Below, piece by piece: positions 52,185 through 61,219 of a stretch of DNA of 64,000 nt. The notes under the pieces were generated by a model. That model ran no database searches and was not told where the DNA came from. It saw only the letters and a list, made by a program, of their open reading frames with translations. This stretch comes from CAVTOO01 sp963736355 (GTDB lineage: Bacteria > Pseudomonadota > Alphaproteobacteria > Rhizobiales > Xanthobacteraceae): positions 396,996 through 460,995 of the forward strand of contig CAVTOO010000004.1 in NCBI GenBank assembly GCA_963736355.1, read 5' to 3'. The number at the start of each line of letters is the position of its first letter. Position 1 is the first letter of the stretch. Made by a program: the position numbers and the translations under genes.

Positions 52185-54738
52185 ATGGACGAACTCCTGC
52201 GGGATTTCCTCACAGAGACTCACGAGAAGTCTCGGGGTCGTGGATAACCAGCTCGTTCATTTCGAGCAGGAGCCCAACGACGCGCGCTCGCTCGCCAACA
52301 TTTTTCGCCTCGTCCACACCATCAAGGGTACCTGCGGCTTTCTTGGATTGCCGCGGCTGGAAGCTTTGGCGCACGCCGCCGAGACGCTGATGGGCCGTTT
52401 CCGCGATGGCATGAGCGTGACCGGGGAATCGGTGACGCTGGTGCTCGCGGCCATCGACCGCATCAAGCTTATCCTCGATGCGCTGGAGAACACCCAGGCC
52501 GAACCGCAGGGTGACGACAACGATCTGATTGCGGCGTTGCGCGAGGCCGCGCAGCAATCCGACGAGATTGCAGTCCCGGTTGAAATACGGGCCGCCGAGG
52601 CGAGGCTTGCGCCGGACATCGTGGATGTCACGCCGGCTCCCATGGAGCCTGTTGTCGAGGCGCCGTCCATCGTGCCATCGGTCGAGGAGACCGCCGCGGC
52701 GGAGTCTGACAGCCGTCTGGTGGCGCAATCGATCCGCGTCAATGTCGATACGCTCGACCATCTCATCAACATGGTCTCCGAGCTGGTTCTGACGCGCAAC
52801 GAATTGTTCGCGATCGTGCGGCGTCATGAAGAGTCCGAATTCCAGGCGCCGCTGCAGCGCCTCTCGAACGTCACGGCTGATCTGCAACAAGGCATCATGA
52901 AGACGCGCATGCAGCCTGTCGGCAATGCGTGGCAGAAGCTGCCGCGGATCGTGCGCGATCTGGCGCTTGAGCTTGGCAAGCACATCGATATCGACATGCA
53001 GGGCGCCGATACGGAGCTGGATCGTCAGGTGCTCGACCTGATCCGCGATCCGCTGACGCATATGGTGCGCAACTCGGCCGATCATGGCCTTGAGATGCCC
53101 GCTGAGCGTCTCGCGGCCGGTAAGCCCGAGCGCGGCCAGATCAGGCTGTCGGCCTATCACGAAGGCGGATTTATCGTCATCAGCCTGGCCGACGATGGAC
53201 GCGGGCTGAACACCGACGCCATCGCGGCGAAGGCCATCGCCAGCGGGCTCGCGACCGAGGCCGACATCGCACGGATGAGCGAAGCGCAAATTCACCGCTT
53301 CATCTTCATGCCGGGTTTTTCGACGGCGAGCCAGATTACCAGCATTTCGGGCCGCGGCGTCGGCATGGATGTCGTGCGCAACAACATCGATCGCATCGGT
53401 GGCGCCGTCGATGTTCGTTCCGTTCTGGGCGAGGGTACGAGCTTCATCGTCCGCATTCCGCTGACATTGGCGATCGTGTCGGCGTTGATCGTGCGCGTCG
53501 GCGACGAGCGCTTTGCCATTCCCCAGCTTGCGGTGACCGAACTCATCCGGGTTCGCGAGGATTCAGGCGTGCGTATCGAACATGTCGGCGAAACGAAAAT
53601 GCTTCGCTTGCGCGATCGTTTGCTGCCGCTGGCCGGCCTCGGCAAATTGCTGGCCTTGAACGACGGCGATCACGCCACCACCGGCTTCGTCGTCGTCATG
53701 CAGGTTGGCAGCCGCAGCTTCGGCGTGATGGTCGATAGCGTGTTCGACGCCGAGGAAATCGTGGTCAAGCCGTTGTCGAGCCGGCTGCGTCACATCGCCA
53801 TGTTCTCCGGTGCGACGATCCTGGGCGATGGTTCCGTCATTCTCATCATGGATCCGAACGGCATTGCACGCGCGTTCGGCAATCTCGTCAGCGTGCGTCA
53901 CGACGACTCCGCGGACCTCGACGGCCAGTCGGTGGACGACAAGACATCGATGCTTGTCTTCCGCGCCGGCTCCCGGCAGCCCAAGGCGTTGCCGCTGGAA
54001 CTCGTCACGCGCATTGAGCGCATCAGGGCGCTCGACATCGAGATTTCCGACGGCCGCCAGGTTCTGCAATATCGCGGTCAGTTGATGCCGCTGATCGCCG
54101 TCGGCGGCGCGCGGGTGCGCGGCGACGGCCAGCAGACGCTGCTTGTGATCGCCGAAGGCGACCGCGTCATGGGCCTCATTGTCGACGACATCATCGATAT
54201 CGCCGAGGAAAAACTGGATATCGAAGTCGCCGGCTTCGCCGAAGGCATTCTCGGGTCAGCCGTCGTTCACGGGCATGCCACCGAGATCGTCGATGTCGGT
54301 CATTTCATGCCGATGGCATTTGCCGACTGGTATGGCCGCAAGCCGGACGCCAAGGCTGAGAGGGGCGTCCTTCTTGTCGACGACTCCGCATTCTTCCGCA
54401 ACATGCTGTCGCCTGTGCTGCGTGCCGCCGGCTATCGCGTGACGGTTGCCGCCGATGCGGAAGAAGCGCTGAAGGCGTTGCGCTCGGGTCAGGAATTTTC
54501 TGTGTTGCTGACCGATACCGACATGCCCGGCATGGACGGTTTCGATCTCGCGCGCACGGTGCGCGCCGACGGCCATCTGGACGGTATGCCGATCATTGCG
54601 CTGTCGGCGATGATCTCGGAAGACGCGCTGACCCGTGGCCGTCAGGCGGGCATGCACGATCATGTTGCGAAATTCGATCGCCCCGGCCTGATCGCTGCGC
54701 TCAAGGAGCGCACCGCGACCATGACGCAAGTGGCATGA
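52185..54738 (+). CDS. cheA: Chemotaxis histidine kinase CheA with CheW-CheW-REC tail (frameshift at codon ~13)
   Basis: A sensor kinase of about 850 residues. The family start MDELLRDFLTETHE at 52185 is in a different frame from DNQLVHFEQEPND; one extra base near 52222 explains it. Domains: HPt with phospho-His in RLVHTIKGTCGFLGL (about residue 45), dimerisation helix near VNVDTLDHLINMVSELVLTRNEL, ATPase N-box HMVRNSADHGLE and G-box SGRGVGMDVV, CheW-like 1 (about 430-560), CheW-like 2 (about 600-710), and REC with DTDMPGMDGFDL (about 730-845). A built-in receiver and the double CheW are notable. It phosphorylates CheY and CheB at the chemoreceptor array. Confidence 0.93.
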
Positions 54739-54748
54739 GGAGCGTTTG

Positions 54749-55216
54749 ATGTACGAACCAGACGATCTCAACGACGATATTTCCGAATACGTCACGGCGC
54801 GGGTCGGCGGCCAGCTCTTCGGTCTGCCGATTGCGCACGTACATGATGTGTTTAAACCGCAGCGCGCGACGCGGGTTCCGCTTGCACCGAATCAAGTCAG
54901 CGGCATTCTCAATCTGCGTGGCCGTATCGTCACGCTGGTGGATCTTCGTCGCCGCATCGGATTGCCGGCGCGCGATGAAGTCGCGCCGACAATGGCAATC
55001 GGTATCGAGGTTCAGGGCGAGTTCTGGGGATTGCTGGTGGATTCGGTTGGCGAAGTCATGAAGCTCTCGCGGCATGACCTGCAACCCAACCCCGCCAATC
55101 TTGAGCAGGGTCTCTCGCGTGTGGCGGCCGGTCTGTTTCAGCTGGATCGCGAATTGCTCGTCATTCTCGATGTCGAGCGCGTTTTGGAATTTTCGTCCGA
55201 ATCTATGGCGGCGTGA
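54749..55216 (+). CDS. cheW: Chemotaxis coupling protein CheW
   Basis: A 155-residue scaffold linking chemoreceptors to CheA. The fold is visible: EYVTARVGGQLFGLPIAHVHDV, then ILNLRGRIVTLVDLRRRIGL (the conserved N-L-R-G-x) and GLLVDSVGEVMKL. ATG 54749 follows GAGGAG and is 10 bases after cheA; a TTG just before it is not needed. It belongs to the che operon. Cytoplasmic. Family assignment is clear. Confidence 0.95.
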   Translation: MYEPDDLNDDISEYVTARVGGQLFGLPIAHVHDVFKPQRATRVPLAPNQVSGILNLRGRIVTLVDLRRRIGLPARDEVAPTMAIGIEVQGEFWGLLVDSVGEVMKLSRHDLQPNPANLEQGLSRVAAGLFQLDRELLVILDVERVLEFSSESMAA

Positions 55217-55261
55217 AAGCCGTCCGCAATTTTGCACATTCGATAACCGATAGAGGAAGTC

Positions 55262-55627
55262 ATGAGAACTTGTTTGATCGTTGACGACTCGAGCGTCATT
55301 CGCAAAGTCGCGCGTCGTATTCTTGAAGGTCTCGAATTTCAGATCACCGAGGCCGAAGACGGCGAGAAGGCGCTGGAAATCTGCCGTCGCGACCTTCCCG
55401 ACGCGATCCTCCTCGACTGGAACATGCCGGTCATGGATGGCTACGACTTCCTGCGCAATCTGCGCACGATGCCGGGTGGCGACAAGCCCAAGGTTGTGTT
55501 CTGCACGACCGAGAACGATGTCGCTCACATTGCGCGCGCGCTGCACGCGGGCGCCAATGAGTACATCATGAAGCCCTTCGACAAGGACATCGTGACCGCG
55601 AAGTTCCAGGAAGTCGGGTTGATCTGA
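55262..55627 (+). CDS. cheY: Chemotaxis response regulator CheY
   Basis: A 121-residue single receiver domain. The acidic pocket is CLIVDDSSVIRKVARRIL, the phospho-acceptor Asp is in ILLDWNMPVMDGYDFL, followed by VFCTTENDVAHIARAL (Thr) and the Lys in YIMKPFDKDIV. AGGAAGT precedes the ATG. It takes phosphate from CheA and, by family, binds FliM to change flagellar rotation. Length and motifs are complete. Confidence 0.95.
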   Translation: MRTCLIVDDSSVIRKVARRILEGLEFQITEAEDGEKALEICRRDLPDAILLDWNMPVMDGYDFLRNLRTMPGGDKPKVVFCTTENDVAHIARALHAGANEYIMKPFDKDIVTAKFQEVGLI

Positions 55628-55757
55628 CGAAGGCCTTGCCATCTGCGCCCGGTTGCAGGGCGCAGGTTGTGTTCACCGTGTTGCGTCGGGTGAGTTGTGA
55701 AGTCATAACGAGACCGGAGTTGCGGCCAATCGCGCGGGGTGCATACCGCTGCGCGTG

Positions 55758-56774
55758 ATGGCAGTCGACGATTCCGCTGTCGTTCGAAACCTTCTCAATC
55801 GCTGGATCAAGGCTGAGCCGGACCTCGAACTTGTTGCTGCGCTCGGTTCCGCGACGGATGCGATCGACAAGTTCGATGCATTGTCCCCCGATGTTGTCGT
55901 CCTCGACATCGCAATGCCGGACATAGACGGTCTTGAGGCGCTGCCGATTCTGTTGAACAAGAAGCGCGATCTCGTCGTCATCATGGCGTCGACGATGACG
56001 CGCCGGAACGCCGAGATCGGAATCTGGGCGCTGTCCCAGGGCGCGGCAGACTATGTGTCGAAGCCGGGCGGGGCGAATTCTCCGGGCATTGAAACCTTTC
56101 GCGACGAACTTCTCGGCAAGATCAGGCACCTCGGCCGCCGTTCCCATCGTCCGCGCGGTGAAGTGGTGCTGCGTCCGTTCGTGCCGCGTGCGCCTGTTGC
56201 GGTTGTCATTGGCTCCTCAACTGGTGGACCGCAGGCGCTGACGAGCCTGCTGATCCGTCTTGGATCGGTCGTGCGCCGTTGCCCGATCCTCATCGCGCAG
56301 CATATGCCCGCGACGTTTACGACCGTGCTTGCCGAACAACTGGCCCGCACCAGCGGCATTCCGGCACGCGAGGGTATCGATGGCGAGCCGGTGCATCCGG
56401 GACGCATCTATGTCGCTCCGGGTGGTCGCCACATGGAAGTGGCGGGTACCGGCGCCAATGCACGCATCGTCCTTCACGACGGCGCGGCAATGAATTTTTG
56501 CAAACCGGCAGTGGACCCGTTGTTTTCCTCGGCTGCGCGGGTCTGGGGGGCGGGTGCGCTCGCCGTCGTGCTGACAGGCATGGGGTCGGACGGCCTGCAA
56601 GGCGCGCGCGAGATCGCAGCCGCGGGCGGTAACATCATTGTACAGGACGAGGCCACGAGTGTGGTCTGGGGCATGCCGGGCTCGGTCGCCCGCGCCGGTC
56701 TTTGCACGGCTATTTTGCCGATCGACGCCATCGCGGCGCAGATCGACCAGTTGTACCTTGGAGAAGTTGCGTGA
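55758..56774 (+). CDS. cheB: Protein-glutamate methylesterase CheB (start uncertain)
   Basis: A receiver (VMAVDDSAVVRNLLNRWI, Asp in VVVLDIAMPDIDGLEAL) plus CheB methylesterase. The catalytic triad is seen as Ser in VIGSSTGGPQAL, His in LIAQHMPATFT and Asp in VVLTGMGSDGLQGAREIA. As called (ATG 55758 or GTG 55755) it lacks the first beta strand, whose codons for IPLR lie just upstream in the same frame with no start. The true start is probably a GTG near 55690 behind a further frame break. It demethylates receptors; cheR overlaps its stop. Confidence 0.9.
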   Translation: MAVDDSAVVRNLLNRWIKAEPDLELVAALGSATDAIDKFDALSPDVVVLDIAMPDIDGLEALPILLNKKRDLVVIMASTMTRRNAEIGIWALSQGAADYVSKPGGANSPGIETFRDELLGKIRHLGRRSHRPRGEVVLRPFVPRAPVAVVIGSSTGGPQALTSLLIRLGSVVRRCPILIAQHMPATFTTVLAEQLARTSGIPAREGIDGEPVHPGRIYVAPGGRHMEVAGTGANARIVLHDGAAMNFCKPAVDPLFSSAARVWGAGALAVVLTGMGSDGLQGAREIAAAGGNIIVQDEATSVVWGMPGSVARAGLCTAILPIDAIAAQIDQLYLGEVA

Positions 56775-57655
56775 CGCCCGCCGATTACGACTACCTCTGC
56801 AAGCTTTTGAAATCCCGTTCCGGGCTGATGCTGTCGACAGACAAGCAATATCTTGTCGAAAGCCGCATGCAATCCATCCTGCGCAGGAACGCTTTGCCCG
56901 ATATCAGCGAGCTGGTGCGCCGGTTGCAGGGCGCCGATGCGCTGATCAGCGAAGTCGTCGAGGCGATGACGACCAACGAGACCTACTTTTTCCGCGACAA
57001 GGTGCCCTTCGACGATCTGCGTCAGACGATGATCCCCGCATTGCTCGCAGCGCGCGCCGAGCGGCGAACGCTGCGGATCTGGTCTGCGGCGGCGGCAAGC
57101 GGGCAGGAGCCTTACTCGCTGGCGATGATCGTCAAGGAAATGGCGGACAAGCTGCAGGGATGTCGCGTCGAGATCGTCGCCACCGACCTGTCGACGGAAA
57201 TGCTGCGCAAATCGGAAGCCGGCATATTCAGCCAGTTTGAAGTGCAGCGCGGGCTGCCGATTCAGCTTCTGGTGAAATACTTCACGCAGGATGGCGAAAG
57301 CTGGCGCATTTCGCCCGAACTGCGCGGCATGGTGCAGCACAAGCCGTTAAATCTGCTCAATGACTTTACGTCGCTCGGCAACTTCGACATTATTTTCTGC
57401 CGCAACGTCCTGCTCTATTTCGACCTGATGACCAAGCGCAACCTTCTGGCGCGGCTGCGGAGCACGCTGGCCCCCGACGGTTACCTCGTACTCGGCGCCG
57501 CCGAGACCATGATCGGCGTCGCCGACGATTTCGTGCCGTGCTCCGACATGCGTTGCGTCTATCGTCCGCACTTCCCGAAAGACGTGGATGCGCCGTCGGT
57601 CGTGCCGAATATGACAGCCGGACGGTCCCATCTGCGCGTCGTGCCCGCTTCCTGA
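56771..57655 (+). CDS. cheR: Chemotaxis protein methyltransferase CheR
   Basis: A 294-residue SAM-dependent methyltransferase acting on receptor glutamates. It starts at GTG 56771, overlapping the cheB stop as GTGA. The N-terminal helical domain opens TPADYDYLCKLLKSRSGL, then MTTNETYFFRD, the SAM-binding region RIWSAAAASGQEPYSLAMI, IVATDLSTEMLRKSEAG and FDIIFCRNVLLYFD. A short Pro/Arg tail follows. It is the last gene of the che operon. Translational coupling to cheB is seen directly. Confidence 0.95.
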   Translation: MTPADYDYLCKLLKSRSGLMLSTDKQYLVESRMQSILRRNALPDISELVRRLQGADALISEVVEAMTTNETYFFRDKVPFDDLRQTMIPALLAARAERRTLRIWSAAAASGQEPYSLAMIVKEMADKLQGCRVEIVATDLSTEMLRKSEAGIFSQFEVQRGLPIQLLVKYFTQDGESWRISPELRGMVQHKPLNLLNDFTSLGNFDIIFCRNVLLYFDLMTKRNLLARLRSTLAPDGYLVLGAAETMIGVADDFVPCSDMRCVYRPHFPKDVDAPSVVPNMTAGRSHLRVVPAS

Positions 57656-57765
57656 CTGTTGACAGGCATTCTCCGTTTCTTGGGAAATTGACGTCATGGG
57701 GAATGCGATCTCCCCACGAGGCGGCAAGCCAAAGTATCGCGTCCTCTACTTGAAAGGGCGCAGCC

Positions 57766-58590
57766 ATGCCGTCATTCAACTCCATTTCCACCGAAAAACT
57801 CTCACGTCTCATCGGCACGCCGCAATGTCCGGCGCTGATCGACGTCCGAGATGACGATGATTTCGCGGCCAATCCGCGGTTCATTCCGGGTGCATCACGC
57901 TTTGCCTACGAGCACGTCCGCGACTGGGCTCCCGCGTTCGCGGGCCGCTCCGCCGTCGTGGTCTGTCAGCGCGGCAAGAAGCTGAGCGAGGGCGCTGCCG
58001 CGTGGCTGCGGCAGGCCGGAATCGAGGCCGAGAATCTCGAAGGCGGTACCGAAGCCTGGGTTCAGGCGGGTCTGTCGATGGTGCCGCAGGATAAGATTCC
58101 GCCGCGCGACACGGATGGACGCACCGTCTGGGTCACGCGCGCGCGCCCCAAGGTCGATCGCATCGCCTGTCCTTGGCTGATCCGGCGCTTTGTCGATCCG
58201 CGCGCGGTGTTTCTGTTTGTGGCGCCGGCGGAAGTCGCCGCCGTCGGCGAACGCTTCAATGCGACGCCGTTCGATATCGAGGACGTTCACTGGAGCCATC
58301 GCGGCGACGACTGCACCTTCGATGTGATGGTCGAGGAGTTCGGGCTCGCAACCGAGCCGCTCAAGCGTCTCGCATTAATGGTGCGCGGCGCCGATACGGC
58401 GCGTCCCGAACTGTCGCCGCAGGCGGCAGGCTTGCTCGCCGCCTCGCTCGGGCTGTCGCGCATGTATGGCGACGATCTCGCGCAACTGGATGCCGGCCTG
58501 CTGCTTTACGACGCATTCTACCGCTGGTGCCGTGATGCGACAGGCGAGACCCACAACTGGCCGAACCACACAGCACGGACTGCGTCATGA
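57766..58590 (+). CDS. Rhodanese-ChrB fusion (chromate resistance protein)
   Basis: A 274-residue two-domain protein. Residues 1-108 form a rhodanese-like domain (CPALIDVRDDDDFAANPRF, active-site loop VVCQRGKKLSEGAA with Cys). Residues about 118-265 form the ChrB C-terminal domain (VWVTRARPKVDRIACPWLI, VFLFVAPAEVAAVGERF, THNW). ChrB proteins sense or bind chromate and regulate chrA. chrA overlaps its stop by 4 bases (ATGA). The fusion is a known arrangement. It lies between the che operon and ctrA, an unusual place for a metal-resistance pair. Confidence 0.88.
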   Translation: MPSFNSISTEKLSRLIGTPQCPALIDVRDDDDFAANPRFIPGASRFAYEHVRDWAPAFAGRSAVVVCQRGKKLSEGAAAWLRQAGIEAENLEGGTEAWVQAGLSMVPQDKIPPRDTDGRTVWVTRARPKVDRIACPWLIRRFVDPRAVFLFVAPAEVAAVGERFNATPFDIEDVHWSHRGDDCTFDVMVEEFGLATEPLKRLALMVRGADTARPELSPQAAGLLAASLGLSRMYGDDLAQLDAGLLLYDAFYRWCRDATGETHNWPNHTARTAS

Positions 58591-59936
58591 AGGACTTGGG
58601 CTCTGACAAACTCCTCGGCGAGGTTTCCTTCGCCGAGGCGGTGAAGGTCTGGCTGCGCATCGGGCTTCTGTCGTTCGGCGGACCGGCCGGCCAGATTGCG
58701 CTGATGCATCGCGAGCTTGTCGAGCAGCGGCGCTGGATCTCCGAGTCGCGCTTTTTGCATGCGCTCAATTTCTGCATGCTGCTGCCGGGCCCGGAGGCGC
58801 AACAGCTGGCCACCTATATCGGCTGGCTGATGCATGGCGTGCGCGGCGGCATCGTCGCCGGCACACTGTTCGTGTTGCCGGGATTTTTCGTCATTTTGGC
58901 GTTGAGCACGATCTATGCGCTCTATGGCAGCGTGCCGCTTGTCGCCGCATTGTTCTTCGGTCTGAAAGCGGCGGTGCTGGCCATCGTTGTCGAGGCGCTG
59001 ATCAGGATCGGCCGTCGCGCTTTGAAGAATCGATTGCTTCAGGCGATCGCGGCCGTTGCGTTCTTCGGCATCTTTGCGCTGCATGTGCCGTTTCCGCTGA
59101 TCGTGCTGGGCGCCGGTGTTCTCGGCTATCTCGGGGTTCGCGCCGGTGTGCGCGGACTGGATGTCGGTGCGCACGGCGACGATGACGGCGTTTTGAACGG
59201 CCGTGCAGACGATGGCGGCGGCTGGAAGCGGGCCGCAACCATTCTCGTTGTCTGCGGTCTGTTGTGGGCGGTACCGATCGTCGTGCTCGCCGCGATGTTC
59301 GGTGCGGGAAGTGTCTATACGGCCGTCGGTGTCTTCTTCTCGAAGATGGCGGTGGTCACGTTCGGCGGCGCCTACGCGGTTCTGTCCTATGTCGCGCAGG
59401 CGGCAGTGGAGAATTTCAACTGGCTGAGCGCCGGCGAGATGCTGGACGGTCTCGCTATCGCCGAGACAACGCCGGGTCCGCTGATTTTGGTTTTGACCTA
59501 TGTCGGTTTCCTCGCCGGCTTCCGCGATCCCACGGGTCTCACGCCGCTCGCGGGTGGATTTCTTGCCGCGACGCTCACGACATGGGTCACCTTCGTGCCG
59601 TGTTTTCTGTTCGTGTTCCTGTTCGCGCCGGTGATGGAGCGGCTGCGCAGTAACGCGGCGCTGTCCGGTGCGTTGGCTGCGATCACGGCCGCCGTGGTCG
59701 GCGTCATTCTCAATCTCGCGGTCTGGTTCGCGATGCACGTGCTGTTCGCCCGCGTCGGCGAACTCAAGCTGGGCTGGTTCAGCCCGGCCTGGCCCGAGCT
59801 CGCCTCGCTCGACTGGCGTGCCGCGCTGCTGGCGGCAGTCGCAGTCGTGGCGTTGTTTATTGCGCGCATCGGCATGGTGCCGACGCTCGCGATCTGCGCG
59901 GCCTGCAGCCTTGTGCTGCACGCCGCGGGCTTTTGA
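58587..59936 (+). CDS. chrA: Chromate efflux transporter ChrA
   Basis: A 449-residue inner-membrane transporter of the CHR family with two homologous halves. The first half has LLSFGGPAGQIALMHRELVE and FCMLLPGPEAQQLATYIGWL; the second has AVVTFGGAYAVLSYVAQAAV and AIAETTPGPLILVLTYVGF. These G-G and T/L-P-G-P motifs are the family signature. The start overlaps the ChrB-like gene by ATGA, so they are co-translated. It exports chromate by a proton-coupled mechanism according to the family. No chromate-specific leader was seen. Confidence 0.94.
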   Translation: MKDLGSDKLLGEVSFAEAVKVWLRIGLLSFGGPAGQIALMHRELVEQRRWISESRFLHALNFCMLLPGPEAQQLATYIGWLMHGVRGGIVAGTLFVLPGFFVILALSTIYALYGSVPLVAALFFGLKAAVLAIVVEALIRIGRRALKNRLLQAIAAVAFFGIFALHVPFPLIVLGAGVLGYLGVRAGVRGLDVGAHGDDDGVLNGRADDGGGWKRAATILVVCGLLWAVPIVVLAAMFGAGSVYTAVGVFFSKMAVVTFGGAYAVLSYVAQAAVENFNWLSAGEMLDGLAIAETTPGPLILVLTYVGFLAGFRDPTGLTPLAGGFLAATLTTWVTFVPCFLFVFLFAPVMERLRSNAALSGALAAITAAVVGVILNLAVWFAMHVLFARVGELKLGWFSPAWPELASLDWRAALLAAVAVVALFIARIGMVPTLAICAACSLVLHAAGF

Positions 59937-59939
59937 TCG

Positions 59940-60305
59940 TCAGCGCTGGCTCGGTGAAAACACCCGCAGGCGATAACCGTCCGGATCGAGCGCGACGAAG
60001 GTATTGCCGAAATCCATCTCGGTCGGCACTTGCGCGATCGACATCCGCTTCGACCAGTCCGCATGCGTTGCAGCGAACCGCGTCGGTACTTTCGACCGTG
60101 AAGCAGATTTCGCCGCCTTTGCCGTTGGGTGCGTGGGGCTTGACGTCGGCGCCCTTCCACAGGCCGAGCCGCGCGCCATTCGGCAGGATGAACATGGCGA
60201 AGCCGGGTGATTTGTCGACGGGTTGAACGCCGAAAACACCGGCGTAGAAATCGGCGCTGTGAGCGGATCGGCGACGTAGAGAATGGTCATGTCGAGATGG
60301 GTCAT
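59940..60305 (-). pseudogene. VOC-family (glyoxalase/bleomycin resistance-like) protein, two frameshifts
   Basis: Three frames together give one VOC protein of about 120 residues: MTHLDMTILYVADPL, then SADFYAGVFGVQPVDKSPGF with ARLGLWKGADVKPHAPNGKG, and finally ADWSKRMSIAQVPTEMDFGN with ALDPDGYRLRVFSPSQR. Breaks lie near 60262 (one base missing or two added) and near 60072 (one extra T, where CGCTGCAACG should read CGCGCAACG). The ending is the usual metal-site strand with D-P-D-G. A perfect dyad stands before the start and a WYL regulator is upstream on the same strand. Function: small-molecule binding or dioxygenase-like; unknown. Confidence 0.78.
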
Positions 60306-60350
60306 TTTGGGTGTCTCCCGGTTGCGATGGAGACAGCCTAATCCACGCTA

Positions 60351-60367
60351 CTGACAAATTTTGTCAG
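60351..60367. promoter_or_regulatory. Operator-like palindrome before the VOC gene
   Basis: CTGACAAATTTTGTCAG is a perfect inverted repeat; the flanking TA on both sides extends it to 21 bases. It lies 46 bases upstream of the VOC start and just past the regulator stop. YafY-like WYL regulators commonly pair with such VOC genes, so it is the likely site. Confidence 0.7.
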
Positions 60368-60381
60368 TATCTATCCATCTG

Positions 60382-61077
60382 TTATTGTTCCGGTATTCCC
60401 CGCTGCGACCGCCATTCCTTGAGCAGCGCCTGACGCCGCCGCGGCATTTTGCGCTTCGACAGACCCAACGCCGAAATGCGGTCGGCGCGGAAATGGCGGA
60501 AGCCCTCGCGCAACTCGCACCAGGCCACCACGACCCGCACGCGTTCGAAGAAGGCGAGCGCAATCGGCCAGACCGTGCGCCGCGTCTCGGCGCCTTTTTC
60601 GTCGCGATAGGTGATGAGGAGCCGCCATTCGCCACGGATCGCGTCACGGATGGTCGCAAGCTCGGCGGTGCCGGCCGCCACGGGCTCGGCCGGACCGATC
60701 AGAAGGCCGGCGTCGAGGCTGTCGGTGAGATCTTTCGGCAGCACCGCGCCGATCCGCGCCAGCGCATTGCGCGCACCTGCGGCCAGCCTGGTGTCGCCGT
60801 TCCTCGCCACCCAGCGCGAGCCCAGCACCAGCGCCTCGATCTCGTCCTCGGAAAACATCAAAGGCGGCAGCATGAACCCCGGACGCAGCACATAGCCGAC
60901 GCCGGGCTCGCCATCGATCGAGGCGCCCTGATGCTGAAGCGTGGCGACGTCGCGATAGACCGTGCGCAGCGATACGCGCAGCTCGTCGGCGATGGCCTGC
61001 GCGGCGAGGGGATGCCGGTGACGGCGCAGGATCTGGATCAAATCGAGCAGGCGTTCGGAGCGCGACACGGGGGTCAC
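60382..61077 (-). CDS. HTH-WYL (YafY-like, DeoR-type) transcriptional regulator
   Basis: A regulator of about 231 residues. The N-terminal HTH_11 has SERLLDLIQILRRHRHPLAAQ and IADELRVSLRTVYRDVATLQ. A WYL-containing C-terminal part follows (EWRLLITYRDEKGAETRRTV, IALAFFERVRVVVAWCELRE). GTG 61077 is used; TTG 61086 or GTG 61068 are possible. It lies upstream of the VOC gene on the same strand with a perfect dyad between. It probably represses the VOC gene and responds to a small ligand bound by the WYL domain. Confidence 0.9.
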   Translation of the reverse strand: MTPVSRSERLLDLIQILRRHRHPLAAQAIADELRVSLRTVYRDVATLQHQGASIDGEPGVGYVLRPGFMLPPLMFSEDEIEALVLGSRWVARNGDTRLAAGARNALARIGAVLPKDLTDSLDAGLLIGPAEPVAAGTAELATIRDAIRGEWRLLITYRDEKGAETRRTVWPIALAFFERVRVVVAWCELREGFRHFRADRISALGLSKRKMPRRRQALLKEWRSQRGIPEQ

Positions 61078-61156
61078 CGGCGGCAAAGGTCAGGGCCGGT
61101 CCGTGCCTAGCACATGCTGCTGCCAGAATCTGGCAGCAGGGGAGCGCACAAACAAA

Positions 61157-61180
61157 AACCCCGCCGTTTCCGGCGGGGTT
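61157..61180 (-). terminator. Rho-independent terminator of ctrA
   Basis: AACCCCGCCG (61157-61166) pairs with CGGCGGGGTT (61171-61180) across a TTTC loop. On the minus strand the stem is followed by TTTTTGTTTG. It lies 40 bases past the ctrA stop. Confidence 0.92.
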
Positions 61181-61219
61181 CAGTCAGGGAGGAGAGAGCC
61201 AACGGGCTCGACGAAGAGC

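Noticed and set aside
58518..59921. Long open frame on the minus strand across chrA (467 codons)
   Set aside because: It is antisense to a clear ChrA protein and its composition (Arg, His, Gln, Asp rich) is the usual mirror of a high-GC gene. The same holds for the minus-strand frame 2953-4074 across the GMC gene.
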